Assembly (NCBI GenBank): GCA_024760905.1
Contig: CM045735.1
Coordinates: 31,952,249 to 32,016,248, forward strand
Direction of reading: 5' to 3'
DNA length: 64,000 nucleotides
Origin: Plotosus lineatus
Taxonomy: Eukaryota > Chordata > Actinopteri > Siluriformes > Plotosidae
The notes beneath the pieces are model-generated. The model was given only the letters and a program-made list of their open reading frames with translations, made no database searches and was not told the origin of the DNA. The position numbers and the translations under genes were made by a program. Position 1 is the first letter of the stretch, and the number at the start of each line of letters is the position of its first letter. Positions 37,467 through 47,799 of this stretch are shown piece after piece.

Positions 37467-39675
37467 TGCAGAGGAGGAAGGTGGACATACTGTGTATTCA
37501 GGAGACCAGGTGGAAAGGTAACAAGGCGAGAAGTGTAGTAGCAGGGTTTAAGCTGTTTTATCATGGTGTGGATGGGAATGTTCTAGAAGTCAAAAGAGTG
37601 TCAGACAGAGTGATGAGTCTCAAGTTAGAAATTTAGGTGTGATGGTCAATGTTGTTAGTGCTTATGCCCGACAGGCAGGATGTAAGCTAGAACAGAAGGA
37701 GAGATTCTAGAGTGAGTTAGATGAAGTGATGCAGAGTACCCCCAGAGGTGAAAGAGTGGTCATTGGTGCAGACTTCAATGGACATGTTGGTGCAGGAAAC
37801 AGAGGGGATGAGGAAGTGATGGGCAGGTTTGGTATCCAGGACAGGAACACAGGACAGATGTTGATAGATTTTGCAAAAAGGATGAAAATGGCTGTGATGA
37901 ATACTTTCTTCCAAAAAGAGACAGGAGCATAGGGTGACGTATAAAAGCGGAGGTAGGAGCACACAGGTAGACTACATCTTGTGTAGGTGATTTAATTTGA
38001 AGGAAGTCAGTGACTGCAAGGTAGTAGTAGGTAGAGTGTTGCCAGACAGCCTAGGATGGTGGTGTGCAGGATGACAATGATGGTGAGAAAGGCGAAGAAG
38101 GCAAAGGCAGAGCAGAAGACAAAGTGGTGGAAGCTGAAAAAGGAAGAGTGTCGGGTTGTCTTCAAGGAGGAGTTGAAACAGGCTTTGGGTGGCCAGGAAG
38201 TGCTTCCAAATGACTGGACAACCACAGCAAATGTGATCAGGGACACAGGTAGGAGAGTACTTGGTGTGTCCGGTGGAAGGAAAGTAGATAAGGAGACTTG
38301 GTGGTGGAATGAGGAAGTGCAGGAGTGTGTACAAAGGAAGAGGTTAGCTAAGAAGAAGTGGGACATTGAGAGGACCGAAGAGAGTAAACAGGAGTACAGG
38401 GAGACACAGTGTAATGTGAAGGTAGCGCTGTCAAAGGCCAAACAGAGGGCGCATGGTGACTTGTATGCTCGGTTGGAAAGTAAAGAGGGAGAAAATGATT
38501 TATACAGGTTTGTACAGCAGAGAAATAGAAAGGGGAAGGACGTGCAGCAAGTTAGAGTGATTAAGGACAGAGAGGGAAATGTATTGACTGATGACAGAAG
38601 TGTGTTGAGAAGATGGAAAGAGTACTTTGAAGTGCTGATGAATGAGGAAAATGAGGGAGAGAAAAGAGTTGAAGAGGTGACTGTTGAGGACCAGGAAGTA
38701 ACAAAGATTAGGAAGGGTGAAGTGAGGAGGGCATTGAAGAGGACCAAGAGTGTAAAGGCAGTTGGTCATGATGACATACTAGTGGAGGTATGGAAGTGTC
38801 TAGGAGAGGTAGCAGTAGATTTTCTGACAAGAACATTTAACAAGGTCTTAGAGAGTGAGAGTATACCGGAGGAATGGAGGAGAAGTGTGCTGGTGCCTAT
38901 TTTTAAGAACAAGGGAGACATGCAGAGTTGTGGCAACTACAGAGGGATAAAGTTGATGAGCTATACGATGAAGTTATGGGAAAGAATAGTGGAAGCTAGA
39001 CAAAGGGCAGAGGTCAGCATTTGTGAACAACAGGTTGGTTTCATGCCAAGAAAGAGCACCACACTTCTCACCTCAGTGTTTGCTTTGAGGTTACAGGGAG
39101 CAGAGATAAAGAAGGTGGCAGATTTGAAGTACTTAGGCTCAACAATCCAGAGCAATGGAGAGTTGAGAAAAGAAGCGTATGCAAGAAGGTTGGAATGGTT
39201 GGAGAAAAGTGTCCGGTGTGATGTGTGATAGGAAGTTATCGGCAAGAATGAAAGGAAAAGTGTACAAGACGGTGTTGAGGCCAGCAATGTTGTATGGTTT
39301 AGAAACAGTGGCACTGGGGAAAAGACAGGAGGCACAGCTGGAGGTAGCAGAGATGAAAATGTTGAGGTTCTCTTTGGGAGTAACGGATAGGATCAGGAAT
39401 GAGAACATCAGAGGCACAGCACCTGTAAGATTTTTTGGAGACAAAGTCAGACAGGCTGGATTGAGATGGTTTGGACATGTACAGAGGAGGGATAGTGAGT
39501 ATATTGGTAGTAGGATGCTGAGGTTGGAACTACCAGGCAGAAGGCCTAGAGGAAGACCAAAGAGAAGATTTATGGATGCGGTGAAGGAGGACATGAAGGT
39601 AGTTGGAGTAAGAGGACAAGATACAGAGCATAGGGTGAGATGGAGGCAGATGATTCTCTGTGGCAAGCCCTGATG
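37467..39675 (+). pseudogene. RTE ORF2 (endonuclease-reverse transcriptase), reverse transcriptase core deleted
   Basis: Begins in the endonuclease (KVDILCIQETRWKG, then VVIGADFNGHVG) with stops and frame changes before about 38050. A 390-codon frame (38056-39228) carries the linker and the start of the reverse transcriptase (GYRGIKL-type motif, FMPRKSTT). It then jumps from VFALR straight to LQGAEIKK. Against the other copy, exactly 160 codons are missing in frame, including the FADD catalytic motif. After a frame change the C-terminal part follows (39179-39673, RPAMLYGLETVAL, RPRGRPKRRFMD). Non-functional. Confidence 0.93.
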
Positions 39676-39712
39676 GAAACAGCCAAAAGGAGAAGAAGAA
39701 AAAGAAGGAGAA
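37467..39712 (+). mobile_element. RTE-clade LINE, 5'-truncated copy with target duplication
   Basis: 2246 bp flanked by GGACAGCAGAGACAA at 37452-37466 and 39713-39727, a clean target-site duplication. It begins inside the endonuclease region and ends with the RTE 3' end (AGCCAAAAGGAGAAGAAG). It aligns along its length with the 54.5-60.7 kb copy, except for a 480-bp internal deletion near 39090. 5' truncation and a long duplication are the usual marks of LINE insertion. Confidence 0.95.
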
Positions 39713-39805
39713 GGACAGCAGAGACAACCATTAACAGTGGAGCCTGAACCCATAACCTTGGGATCGGTAATCCAGCACCACACCACTGTGCCACCACTGC
39801 CCTAA

Positions 39806-40319
39806 TATGATAATTTCTGTTTGTCTTTCAGTTGAATTCTACAAGTCATATTTCTCCTTAAAGATTGAAGATGCTCTAAAATCATTTATATTGGTCTTCT
39901 TTTTTTACATCACAAAAACCTGGCATTTGAATGGGATGCACTGATTATATACAGCCGGCGTGAGTACAAAACAGAATTTTAGAGTGATAGAGTTAGAGAG
40001 CGTTACAAACCAAAGAAGCGGTGATGTTGATGTGAGTTAATCATCTGGTGCAGAGGTGAGCTTGCTTTTGTTCATTGGGTGTAAATGAGAATAGTGAATT
40101 CAGGTGTGTGCTCCCGAGCAGCTCAGCTACGCCCCTCAGGAAGTAAACAGTTAGTGAGAGGCACAGCAAAATCTAAGTCCCCCAAAAACACAGACCAAAA
40201 GGACATAAAAGAACTAGAAATGTAATAAATTGGATAAACAAAACACAATAAGAAACATGCTACACCACAGTAAATAAAATATAACACAAACATTTTAAAC
40301 ATTACTTTAGGTCATGTAC
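39806..40319. other. Unique sequence
   Basis: Nothing recognised. Confidence 0.4.
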
Positions 40320-40663
40320 TGGAATAATAATTAAAAAAAGACTTTAATAGTGGAGTGTTTTACAACAGTTCAAACATTACTGTATTCCTCTTCAGCAATG
40401 ACGTGAGTTCAGAGGAAACTGTCGTTTCTTCCGAGTCTTATTTCTTCAGAAGAGACATCCAACCTCTTTACCTTTTTCTGGTGCTTAAGCAGGCGTTTGA
40501 GTGACATTATAAAACTTAACTTCTAATTAAAACACACTAAAACTGGCTCATTGCCAACTTGTGCACGAATGAGGAAAAAGGGGCGTTACATCACCTCAAC
40601 CAATCAGCAGGAAGGAGGACAGCCATTGGCTGAATTTGAATCACATGCGATCTGCTGGCAGGG

Positions 40664-40668
<5 letters not shown>
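40320..40668 (-). mobile_element. Tigger-like terminal region, inverted relative to the next
   Basis: The segment 40565-40668 is the reverse complement of 40795-40905 (TTCAAATTCAGCCAATGGCT, CTGCTGATTGGTTGA, CCCCTTTTTCC) with a few differences. The rest, from about 40320, may be internal Tigger sequence but is less certain. Confidence 0.6.

Positions 40669-40754
<86 letters not shown>
40669..40754. repeat. (AT)n microsatellite between inverted transposon ends
   Basis: About 43 AT units at the centre of the inverted pair 40565-40668 / 40795-40905. Confidence 0.96.
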
Positions 40755-40756
<2 letters not shown>

Positions 40757-40761
<5 letters not shown>

Positions 40762-41115
40762 CTGTAGGGCCTTGACTATTGACTATTTGCGGTTTTATAC
40801 TCGCGGATTGCTGAGCAACTGTTACGTGATTCAAATTCAGCCAATGGCTGTTCTCCCACCTGCTGATTGGTTGAGATGATGTAATGCCCCTTTTTCCTCC
40901 TTCGCACACACTTTGTGTCTGTGCTTTTTTAGTGTGTGTGTGTTTTTAATTACAGTTAAGCTCCATCATGCCATCCAAACGTTGCACACCTTATCACGCT
41001 TCTGGTAAGGCGCCAAAGCGCCAGAAAAAGGTAATGATACTGCATGAAAAAGTAGAACTGCTTGATATGATTCAGGAAGGAAAATGTTTTGCTGCAGAAG
41101 TGCGAAGAAGTTGAT
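40757..41115 (+). pseudogene. pogo/Tigger-like element, 5' end with transposase N-terminus
   Basis: Starts after TA with CTGTAGGGCCTTGACTATTG, then AT-rich 5' sequence. ATG at about 40969 opens MPSKRCTPYHASGKAPKRQK, followed by KVMILHEKVELLDMIQEGK, the first helices of a CENP-B/pogo-type DNA-binding domain. After about 48 codons similarity ends (stop near 41113). The rest of the transposase is missing. Assignment is from the basic N-terminus and the EKVELLDM pattern typical of Tigger proteins. Confidence 0.7.
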
Positions 41116-41179
41116 TGTTTTATGAAACGAGGTCATCATCAGAATGGATCCTGCCTTAGTATTCTGGATACTTCTAGTT

Positions 41180-42307
41180 CAGGGGTCGGCAACCTTTACC
41201 ATTCAAAGAGCCATTTGGACTCGTTTTCTACATTAAAGAAAACACTGGAGCCATAAATCCTTTTTTGACATTTAAAATCAAATAACACTACATATAATGT
41301 TTTCCCCCTTTTCTCTTCATGCTAATATAAAACAACAATGTGTTGCATTGATTTAAACGACTGCAGAGACAATTAAATTACAATACTGCTTGCAACAAAA
41401 ACATTTAGATTCAAAAATAAAAACATCGCCAGCCTCCCCACGACCCTAATTAGGATTAAGTGATTCAAAAAATAAATGAATGTGTTCGAGTCCTTCTTGT
41501 ATTTTTATAAAGAAAAAGAATATCTATCCCAAGAAGCGTGGGACAGGGTGTAGCCAGATGTGTTAATGGGTTGGATAGTCTATCTCACCATCACGCCCTT
41601 TGTAGGATTTTCTTTTTCTTTATTCGTTATATTAATGTTGTTTTGTCATAGTTTTAATTTACAAAATGACAGGAACACAGAAAAGTATATGAAGTATATG
41701 AAGACTTATTTTAAAAAGGAGCCTGCTCAACATTCTTTTAAATAATCTTAATGTTGCACTGACCGACCCATTCTCAGAGTGTAAACTGAACCACATCCAG
41801 TCTTTTATTTTGTGAATAGGAGGAGAGTTATTTACTTCGGTGATTGCTGTGTATAAACAAATCTCATCCGCTGTCTCTACGTCAGCTGTGATTTCCTGGA
41901 TTACAAAACCTGGCGGCGGAAAAAAATCTCTCTCACCTGCTGATGGTGAGAGCACTCTTGCCATGAGCACAAGAACTTGGAAATCCTCCAATAAAGCAGA
42001 TTAAAAATACTGAGACTCTCAATGTAACTGATAGGCATGTCCACAAGAACACACCAAATAACCAAGCCCACACCAAATAAATATCCACCCACACCCGTGA
42101 CTGTTAATTTCCATCTATGTAAAGTTCAACCCAAAAAAGAGCATTTTTTTTTGGAAGGGTACCCACTGGGTACCTGTGGGTACCCGACCGTTGCAGGACT
42201 CTGCCTTAGGCAGATTCTCCCATCATTCAGGTGAAAGCTGGTTTAACTCTCTAACCCCTGGAAGCCAGAGAGCTGAAAGAGCCACATGCATGAGTTGCAG
42301 ACCCCTG
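41180..42307. mobile_element. hAT-like element of 1.13 kb, both ends visible
   Basis: Left end CAGGGGTCGGCAACCTTTAC and right end GTTGCAGACCCCTG are inverted ends of the common vertebrate hAT type; AGAGCCA-type words occur near both ends. The flanking 8-mers do not match, so the target duplication has decayed or the ends are misplaced. No intact transposase. A short SINE tail fragment (41428-41485: ACCCTAATTAGGATTAAGTG) lies inside. Confidence 0.75.
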
Positions 42308-42398
42308 ATATAATGCAATGCAAAGTACAGTATAATACAATACCTCCCCCTACTAAGAATTTTTGAAAACTACAGTGCTGTATGTTTAATGGAAATTA

Positions 42399-42399
<1 letters not shown>

Positions 42400-42464
<65 letters not shown>
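42400..42464. repeat. (AC)n microsatellite
   Basis: About 32 AC units ending at the terminal repeat of the Tigger element. Confidence 0.97.
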
Positions 42465-42469
<5 letters not shown>

Positions 42470-43562
42470 GGCCTTCTACTTACGAAAACCTCTGAATACG
42501 AAAAATCCAGGTTACGAAAAACATTTTCCTAAATTTTTTTCCTCTGTAGATGAAACAATTTCTTTTTCCGAAAAGCGCCAAATGCGCCGTTCAAAAATTC
42601 AAACGCACCATTCAAACAATGCATGAGTTGCTCTCCATTGACTCTGTCCCAACATCCCGCCCCGCTGGCCTCCCATTGGCTAGGAAGGATGACGCAGCTC
42701 CCTCCCATCGGCTGTCTCCCAACATCCCGCCCCGCTGGCCTCCTATTGGCTAGGAGGGAGCTGAACTGTACCCATTACTGTACCCATACTTCTTGTTTGT
42801 TACACGCGTGAAGGATTGTAACAGATTGTGTTGAACAGCACTGTTGGCTTGTGAGTTTTTTTGAGAATAATCATTGAAGTGTTATATTTTGTTATCCATC
42901 CTGGACCCCAAGAAAGTGATTCCTGGTGACACCAAAAAGAAGAAGTGGGCTCCGTTATCAATCAAAGTGAAACAGGTGATAATAAAAAAATATGAAAGTG
43001 GGATGCGGTTGAGCGAAATCGCAAAGGAGTATGGCCGAAACCCCTCTACCATCGGAACAATACTGAATCAGAAGGAGACCTTTAAAGCGATGACCCCTTC
43101 GAAAGGTCTCTCTGTGATATCGAAAAAGAGGTCTTCACTGAATGATGAGATGAAGGGACTGTTACTCCTTTGGATAAAGGAGAAAGAAAATGCCAGAGAT
43201 AAAGTTACGCAAGCAATAATTTCAGAAAAAGCAACCGCCATATTTAGTGACCTCATGAAGGAGGGTGGGGGTGTGGGTTCTTCGGACCAGCAACCCCCGG
43301 ACTTTAAAGCGTTGCATGGGTGGTTCGAGAGATTTAAAAAAAGGTAAATAATTTTCTTTTACTTTTAACAGATATTTCATACATATTTCATACAAAATTG
43401 GTGTACTTTTATCATTTTTAAAGGGTTTATGGGGTAGTCTTGGGAGCCTTGGAATGAATCAAGCGTTTTACATGTAAAATGCGCCTCCACTTCCGGAAAC
43501 TCCCAAAAAGGATTCGAAAAAGGCTCTGGACCGGATTCATTTCGTAAGTCGAAGGCTGATTG
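42465..43562 (+). mobile_element. pogo/Tigger-like element of 1.1 kb, internally deleted
   Basis: The left end CAATCGGCCTTCTACTTACG and right end (reverse complement CAATCAGCCTTCGACTTACG) are inverted repeats of about 23 bp. It carries only the DNA-binding part of a transposase; the DDE catalytic region is absent. Tigger elements are normally above 2 kb, so this is a deletion derivative able to move only in trans. Confidence 0.88.
42901..43347 (+). pseudogene. CENP-B-type DNA-binding domain of a Tigger transposase, 148 codons open
   Basis: From codon 42901 the frame reads DPKKVIPGDTKKKKWAPLSI. A first helix-turn-helix follows (KQVIIKKYESGMRLSEIAKE, NPSTIGTILNQKE), then a second CENP-B-like domain (LLLWIKEKENARDKVTQAII, then FKALHGWFERFKKR), ending at TAA 43345-43347. 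Tigger proteins usually start with Met just before this lysine-rich segment; here the codon is CTG, so the start appears lost. The frame stays open for 148 codons despite this. It ends exactly where the second DNA-binding domain ends. No catalytic DDE part exists downstream. Known relatives bind their own terminal repeats. Confidence 0.85.
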
Positions 43563-43568
43563 CATATA

Positions 43569-43760
43569 CAGTGGAGCCTCGGTACTCGAACGTAATCCAT
43601 TCCAGACGGCTGCTCGGATTCCGATTTGTTCAGATTCTCAATCCGCTTTTCCCATTACAAATAATGTAAATGATCTTCATCCGTTGTCATCTTTTGAACA
43701 GAAATTAATGGTACCGTAACTCATACCATAGGTCCTCAAATTAAGTGAAAAAATACAGTA
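43569..43760 (+). mobile_element. Second Tigger-like terminal fragment
   Basis: CAGTGGAGCCTCGGTACTCG directly after TA, followed by GTAATCCATTCCAGACGGCT: a typical Tigger-group end. No matching opposite end was found before the LTR at 43954. Confidence 0.6.
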
Positions 43761-43953
43761 CACTGTTAAGGTCTGTGTTGTGAGAGACTCTAACTATTCT
43801 GTGGTTTTAATTTTAGTTTTTTATGGTCTCTCTCTCTCTCTCTCAAAAGAGCTGCACATTGGAGAGGGGCGTGGCTCTCACAAGCCGGTGGTGAGCTAAA
43901 CACACACACTGAACTCCATTTAATCATGGGCTATAAAGACTAGCAAAGTCATT

Positions 43954-44314
43954 TGTTATGCCTGGAGTGTATGCGTTGGACCCAGAGATGCAGGAGACCA
44001 AAAGAAGGTGCAAATGATTTATTAAACATTAGGAACTGAAAATCACTGGAATACTAAGTCAAAGGAACTGGTCGAGCACGAAGCAAGAACCAGGGGTCAA
44101 AGAGAAAGCCGAGGAGCAGAGTCACAGGGAAAACAATCTTCTGACATCGGAAGGAAGCGCGCCGCTCCCATTTATAGCTGTCTGTTTGCTGATTGCAGAT
44201 TGGGACCAGGTGCACTCAGCTTGGAACTCGCCTACCGTCAACCGCCACGCCCCTCGCCAGCGCCTGCAATGATTAAAGAAGAGTTAGTTCTGCCAGCCAG
44301 CACAGGCCATAACA
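43954..44314 (-). repeat. 3' LTR of a Ty3/gypsy element
   Basis: 361 bp bounded by TGTTATG and CATAACA, the TG...CA ends of an LTR. On the minus strand it contains a TATA box (TATAAAT at about 44170-44176) and, about 150 bp later, a polyadenylation signal AATAAA (44018-44023). A C/G-rich purine tract (complement of CCCCCCCTTAAGGGG, just above 44316) adjoins it where a polypurine tract should be. TCATT (43949-43953) would be the target duplication; the other LTR is missing. Confidence 0.88.
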
Positions 44315-44316
44315 GT

Positions 44317-46105
44317 ACCCCCCCCTTAAGGGGCTCCTGACCAGGCTTGTCCGGGAACTGGTGATAGAATTTGTCTAACAAGTCTGGGTCCAGGATTAGG
44401 GAGCGGGGAATCCGTGAATGATCTTCGGGATCATACCCCTCCCAGTCCACTAAATACTGAAACCCTCGACCCCGCTCGCGTACATCAAGGATATGGTTGA
44501 CTGTGTATGCGGGATGTCCATCGATCAGTCGGGGAGGAGGGTCGGTGGGGGGAGTGGACTTTCTACCACGGGCTTAATTAGGGAAACATGAAATACTGGG
44601 TAGACCTTGAGTGAGGGTGGGAGTCTCAGTCGGACGGCGCTGGGGTTTATAATTTTCTCTATTACATAGGGCCCAATGTATCTGGGAGATAGGTTTTTTG
44701 GAGTCAACTTACAGGGGCAGGTCCTGGGAGGAGAGCCGGACATGTTTCCCGACTGTGTAGGGAGGTGCCGGGGTTTGGTGGTGATCAGCAATCCTCCGGT
44801 TTCGGGCCACTGTTCGTTCCAGGGCAGCACGTGCTTCTTTCCAGACCCGGCGTGCTCTATGAAACTGTGCCTGGACCAATAGGATGGCCACCTCGACCTC
44901 CTGGCTGGGAAACAGGGGGGGGGGGGGGGGGGGGTGGGACCCATTAATCGCCATGAAGGGGATCCCGGTGGCGGTGCAGATCAGAGAATTGTGTGCGTAT
45001 TGGACCCATGGGAGGTGTGTGGCCCAGGAGGCTGGGAGGCTCTGAAGCTTTGATTCAGGCATTCTGTCTGCCCATTTGACTGAGGGTGGTAGCCAGAGGT
45101 CAAGCTGCAGGAGGCTCCCAAGGTGTCACAGAACGCCTTACAAACTCTGGATGCAAACTGGGTGCCCCAGTCTGAAATGACGTCCAGGGGGATGCCATGG
45201 AGGCGAAAGACGTGTTGGATTAGGAGACCCGCTGTTTCCATTGCCGAGGGAAGTTTTGGTAGGGCAACGAAATGGACCGCTTTGGAGAACCGGTCCACTA
45301 CTGTCAGGAGAACAGTGTTGGTCTCAGACGGGGGCAAACCTGTGACGAAATCCAAATGTGTGACCAGGGGCGATGGGGAACGGGTAAGGGTTGGGGAAGA
45401 CCCGTGGGTGCACGATGGGAGGACTTGCTCCGGGCACAGTTGGCGCAAGCTCCCACAAACTCCCTTGTGTCAGCTGCCATCGTTGGACACCAGAAGCATT
45501 GTCAGAGCAGGAAGAAAGTTCGGTGGGCTCCGGGGTAAAACATCCGCCGTGGTTGGTCTCGGAACACGATTTATTATTTTCAGGTGGTTTAAGTTCTAAT
45601 GCACTATGATCAGTGTATTGCGATCCTCTGAGTACTCGGCTAACTTTGAGGAGTAAACCCACAGGAGTGCTGGGGTTCTTGCCAGTGGGAGAACATATAG
45701 TTTACCTTGGGGGCACCCGATAGGCTCCGGTTCCCCCTGATGGGCATCCCAAACTAGCCGTTCTACCACCCATTGGGCTGCTCCGAGTATACAGGAGGAG
45801 GGCAGGATGGTCTCCATGGTAGAGTCTTCACTCGAGAAGAACTGCCTGGAGAGAGCATCTGGCTTTGTATTCCGGGAGCCAGGTCGGTATGTCAGTGTGA
45901 AATTGAACCTCCCCAAGTAGAGTGACCATCACGCCTGACGGGAGTTCAACCTCTTGGCTGTACAGAGGTAGGATAGGTTTTTATGGTCGGTCCAGACCAC
46001 GAAGGGGTGGGCTGCCCCTTCCAGCCAGTGCCTCCACTCCTGGAGCACCAAGACCACTGCCAGCAGCTCACGATTCTCAACATCATAATTCTGTTCCCAG
46101 CTGCA
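44317..46105 (-). pseudogene. Ty3/gypsy chromovirus pol, 3' half (RNase H, integrase, chromodomain), broken
   Basis: On the minus strand, in order: RNase H end ([29 protein letters not shown], then YRPGSRNTKPDALSR); the integrase zinc-binding segment ([20 protein letters not shown], about 45420-45520); the integrase core ([10 protein letters not shown] with first Asp, [21 protein letters not shown] with second Asp, [10 protein letters not shown] with Glu); and a C-terminal chromodomain ([27 protein letters not shown]). An RQA-stop-W break near 45926 looks like a CGA to TGA change, and there are several frame changes. A G-run of about 20 lies at 44914. Protease, reverse transcriptase, gag and the 5' LTR are missing beyond about 46105. 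The element would have copied itself through RNA in germ cells; this remnant cannot. Confidence 0.92.
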
Positions 46106-46277
46106 TATATACATACATCCTCTTCATCTTTGTTTAGGTGGTTATGCCTATAAGCCGATCTGTGGGTTTTCTGTTTGGTACTCTAAATTGTATTTGTCGC
46201 TGGAGGTGGTATATGGCGTTAGTGATTAGATAGCTTTAGTGCTTTAGCGTTAGCTTTAGCTTTCGCGCTTGTGAAAC

Positions 46278-46860
46278 TACATAGTACTATATCAACAACT
46301 TCCAGACTTCCCCAGCACAAATTTTAGGGTGATACATACTATCAACAATTTGGGGCAGTGGTGGTCTAGTGGATAGGGCGCAGGATCGCTGATCCGAAGT
46401 TTGGGGGTTCGAGTCCCCACAGGGTTGTCACTGTCCCCCCAGTGCGGCTAACTGGGTTATCAAAGGCGGACCATGTCTCTCACTGTCTATGGTGAGAGGC
46501 ATGTAAAAGAACCATTGCTGATTTTCATAAAAGAGTAGGCTGCAAAGCCGTCAGCGTGTTTCTGACCCTTGCTAAAAGGGTTGTGACAAGAAGGGCATCC
46601 GACGTAAAAACCTATGCCAAATCAAATGTGCGAATCAGATGATTCACTGTGGCGACTCCCGAGTAAATGGGAAAAGCCGAAAGAAAGAAAGAAAGTAAAA
46701 ATACTATCAACAACTTCCGGACTTCCCAGCACAGCTCTGTTAGGAGGATACATACAGCACCGGCCCGATGAGCCACTAAGCTTATGTGTAAAAGCCCAAA
46801 CAGACCTTACATAGTATCAACTTCAGGACATCCCCAGAACATACATAGTATCAACATCTT
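46278..46860. repeat. Degenerate tandem repeat units, interrupted by a SINE
   Basis: The phrase ATCAACAACTTCC-GACTTCCC-CAGCACA recurs at about 46292, 46341 (part), 46705 and 46819, with shorter ACATAGTATCAAC echoes at 46808 and 46845. Units are roughly 50-70 bp. The A1 SINE lies between the second and third units. Confidence 0.7.
46352..46700 (+). repeat. SINE family A1, full-length, well preserved
   Basis: Head GGGGCAGTGGTGGTCTAGTG, B-box GGGGGTTCGAGTCCCC, core, RTE 5'-like block AAGAAGGGCATCCGACG, RTE 3'-like block CTGTGGCGACTCCCGAG, tail AGCCGAAAGAAAGAAAGAAA. Flanked by ATACTATCAACAA(T/C)TT on both sides, which could be a target duplication or a unit of the local tandem repeat. Confidence 0.93.
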
Positions 46861-46867
46861 CTACATG

Positions 46868-46915
46868 AGCCTAAATAGGATTAAGTGGTTCATAAAATTA
46901 ATGAATGAATAAATA
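46868..46915 (+). repeat. SINE tail fragment (AATGA-tail type)
   Basis: AATAGGATTAAGTGGTTCAT followed by AATGAATGAATAAAT. Only the tail is present. Confidence 0.75.
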
Positions 46916-47799
46916 TATAAAACAGAACAGTTGGATACTTGGATTAAAAAAACAAGACAAGCTACAGTTGGTTCCCAGTACAGTATATTAATAGCACAGC
47001 TTTATTTCGCCAGGTTGGTACTCATAAAGTGGTCAAATAAACCATCATCAAATCATTAAAAGCAGAGAATTTGCCTGAGCATTAGAGAAATACTGGGGTA
47101 TGGTATGGTGGACTTTTGGGAAAGAAAGACATTTTCCACCTTTCACATGTTTATTTGTACCCTAGGAATTTGTTTTATAAAAGGGTTAAACAGTACAGAT
47201 ATGCAGAAACGAAATTCCATTCCTGTTAAAAGTGCCTCAAAAGGTCTTTGTTCTCACACAAGGGTGAAATAAACATCATAAGTACTTTTGGACACATACC
47301 TTCTAATACTAAATCAATTGGGACAAATGTAGAAAAGACAGGGGAGACATTGATGAAGACAAATGTGAAACAACTGGTATTACAGCTAGAATTCTTAAAT
47401 CAAAGGTCTGAAGCTATATTTAAATGCATACATGTTGTCATTTAGCATTAATTCATTCCAATCGATGATACCAAGTATGCTGTTAGCATGACAACCACTT
47501 AAAAAGCAGATTGTCAGGCATTCACAGGAGACCATGCATGATTTGCCCTAGAATGTCATTTCTGTTTGTAGGCCCTTTTGCATTGTTTGCTGTGGTTGTG
47601 TCAATGAGAGGTAGTCCATGTTCTAATAAATAGATACATACCGAAAGACCTGACTGTAAGGTTCACTAAAGCAGTCTTTCTTTTTGGTCCCTCCTCCTTG
47701 CTTCAAGCAAGCTTCTTCCTGCATCTACATTTTTGATACCCTTTCAGACAGTCTAATGCCAGACATTATGATCCTTGATCTGAGTTTTCCTGCTGCCTG
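46916..47799. other. Unique sequence
   Basis: Nothing recognised. Confidence 0.45.

Larger units (their letters stand above)
37380..39805 (-). repeat. SINE family A copy split by an RTE LINE
   Basis: Core and head parts lie at 37388-37466 (GACTGTGAGAGACATGACTG, TGATAACCCAGTTATCTG) and 39713-39805 (CATAACCTTGGGATCGGTAA to GCCACCACTGCCC). The LINE at 37467-39712 lies between them, flanked by a 15-bp duplication of SINE sequence. The 3' tail of the SINE is missing, so A1 and A2 cannot be told apart. Confidence 0.9.

Noticed and set aside
38007..38747. Long minus-strand open frame (246 codons) and similar ones at 58164-58814, 58961-59542 and 59795-60694
   Set aside because: They are antisense shadows of the RTE ORF2, whose purine-rich coding strand yields long open frames in reverse. 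They have no protein motifs of their own.
41180..42307. Host exon suggested by the minus-strand frame at 41659-41991
   Set aside because: It lies within hAT-type terminal repeats, has no known domain, and splice sites are not convincing.
43344..43371. Possible intron (GTAAAT ... TTTTAACAG) directly after the CENP-B-like ORF
   Set aside because: It would be 28 nt, too short for a vertebrate intron, and no coding similarity resumes after it.
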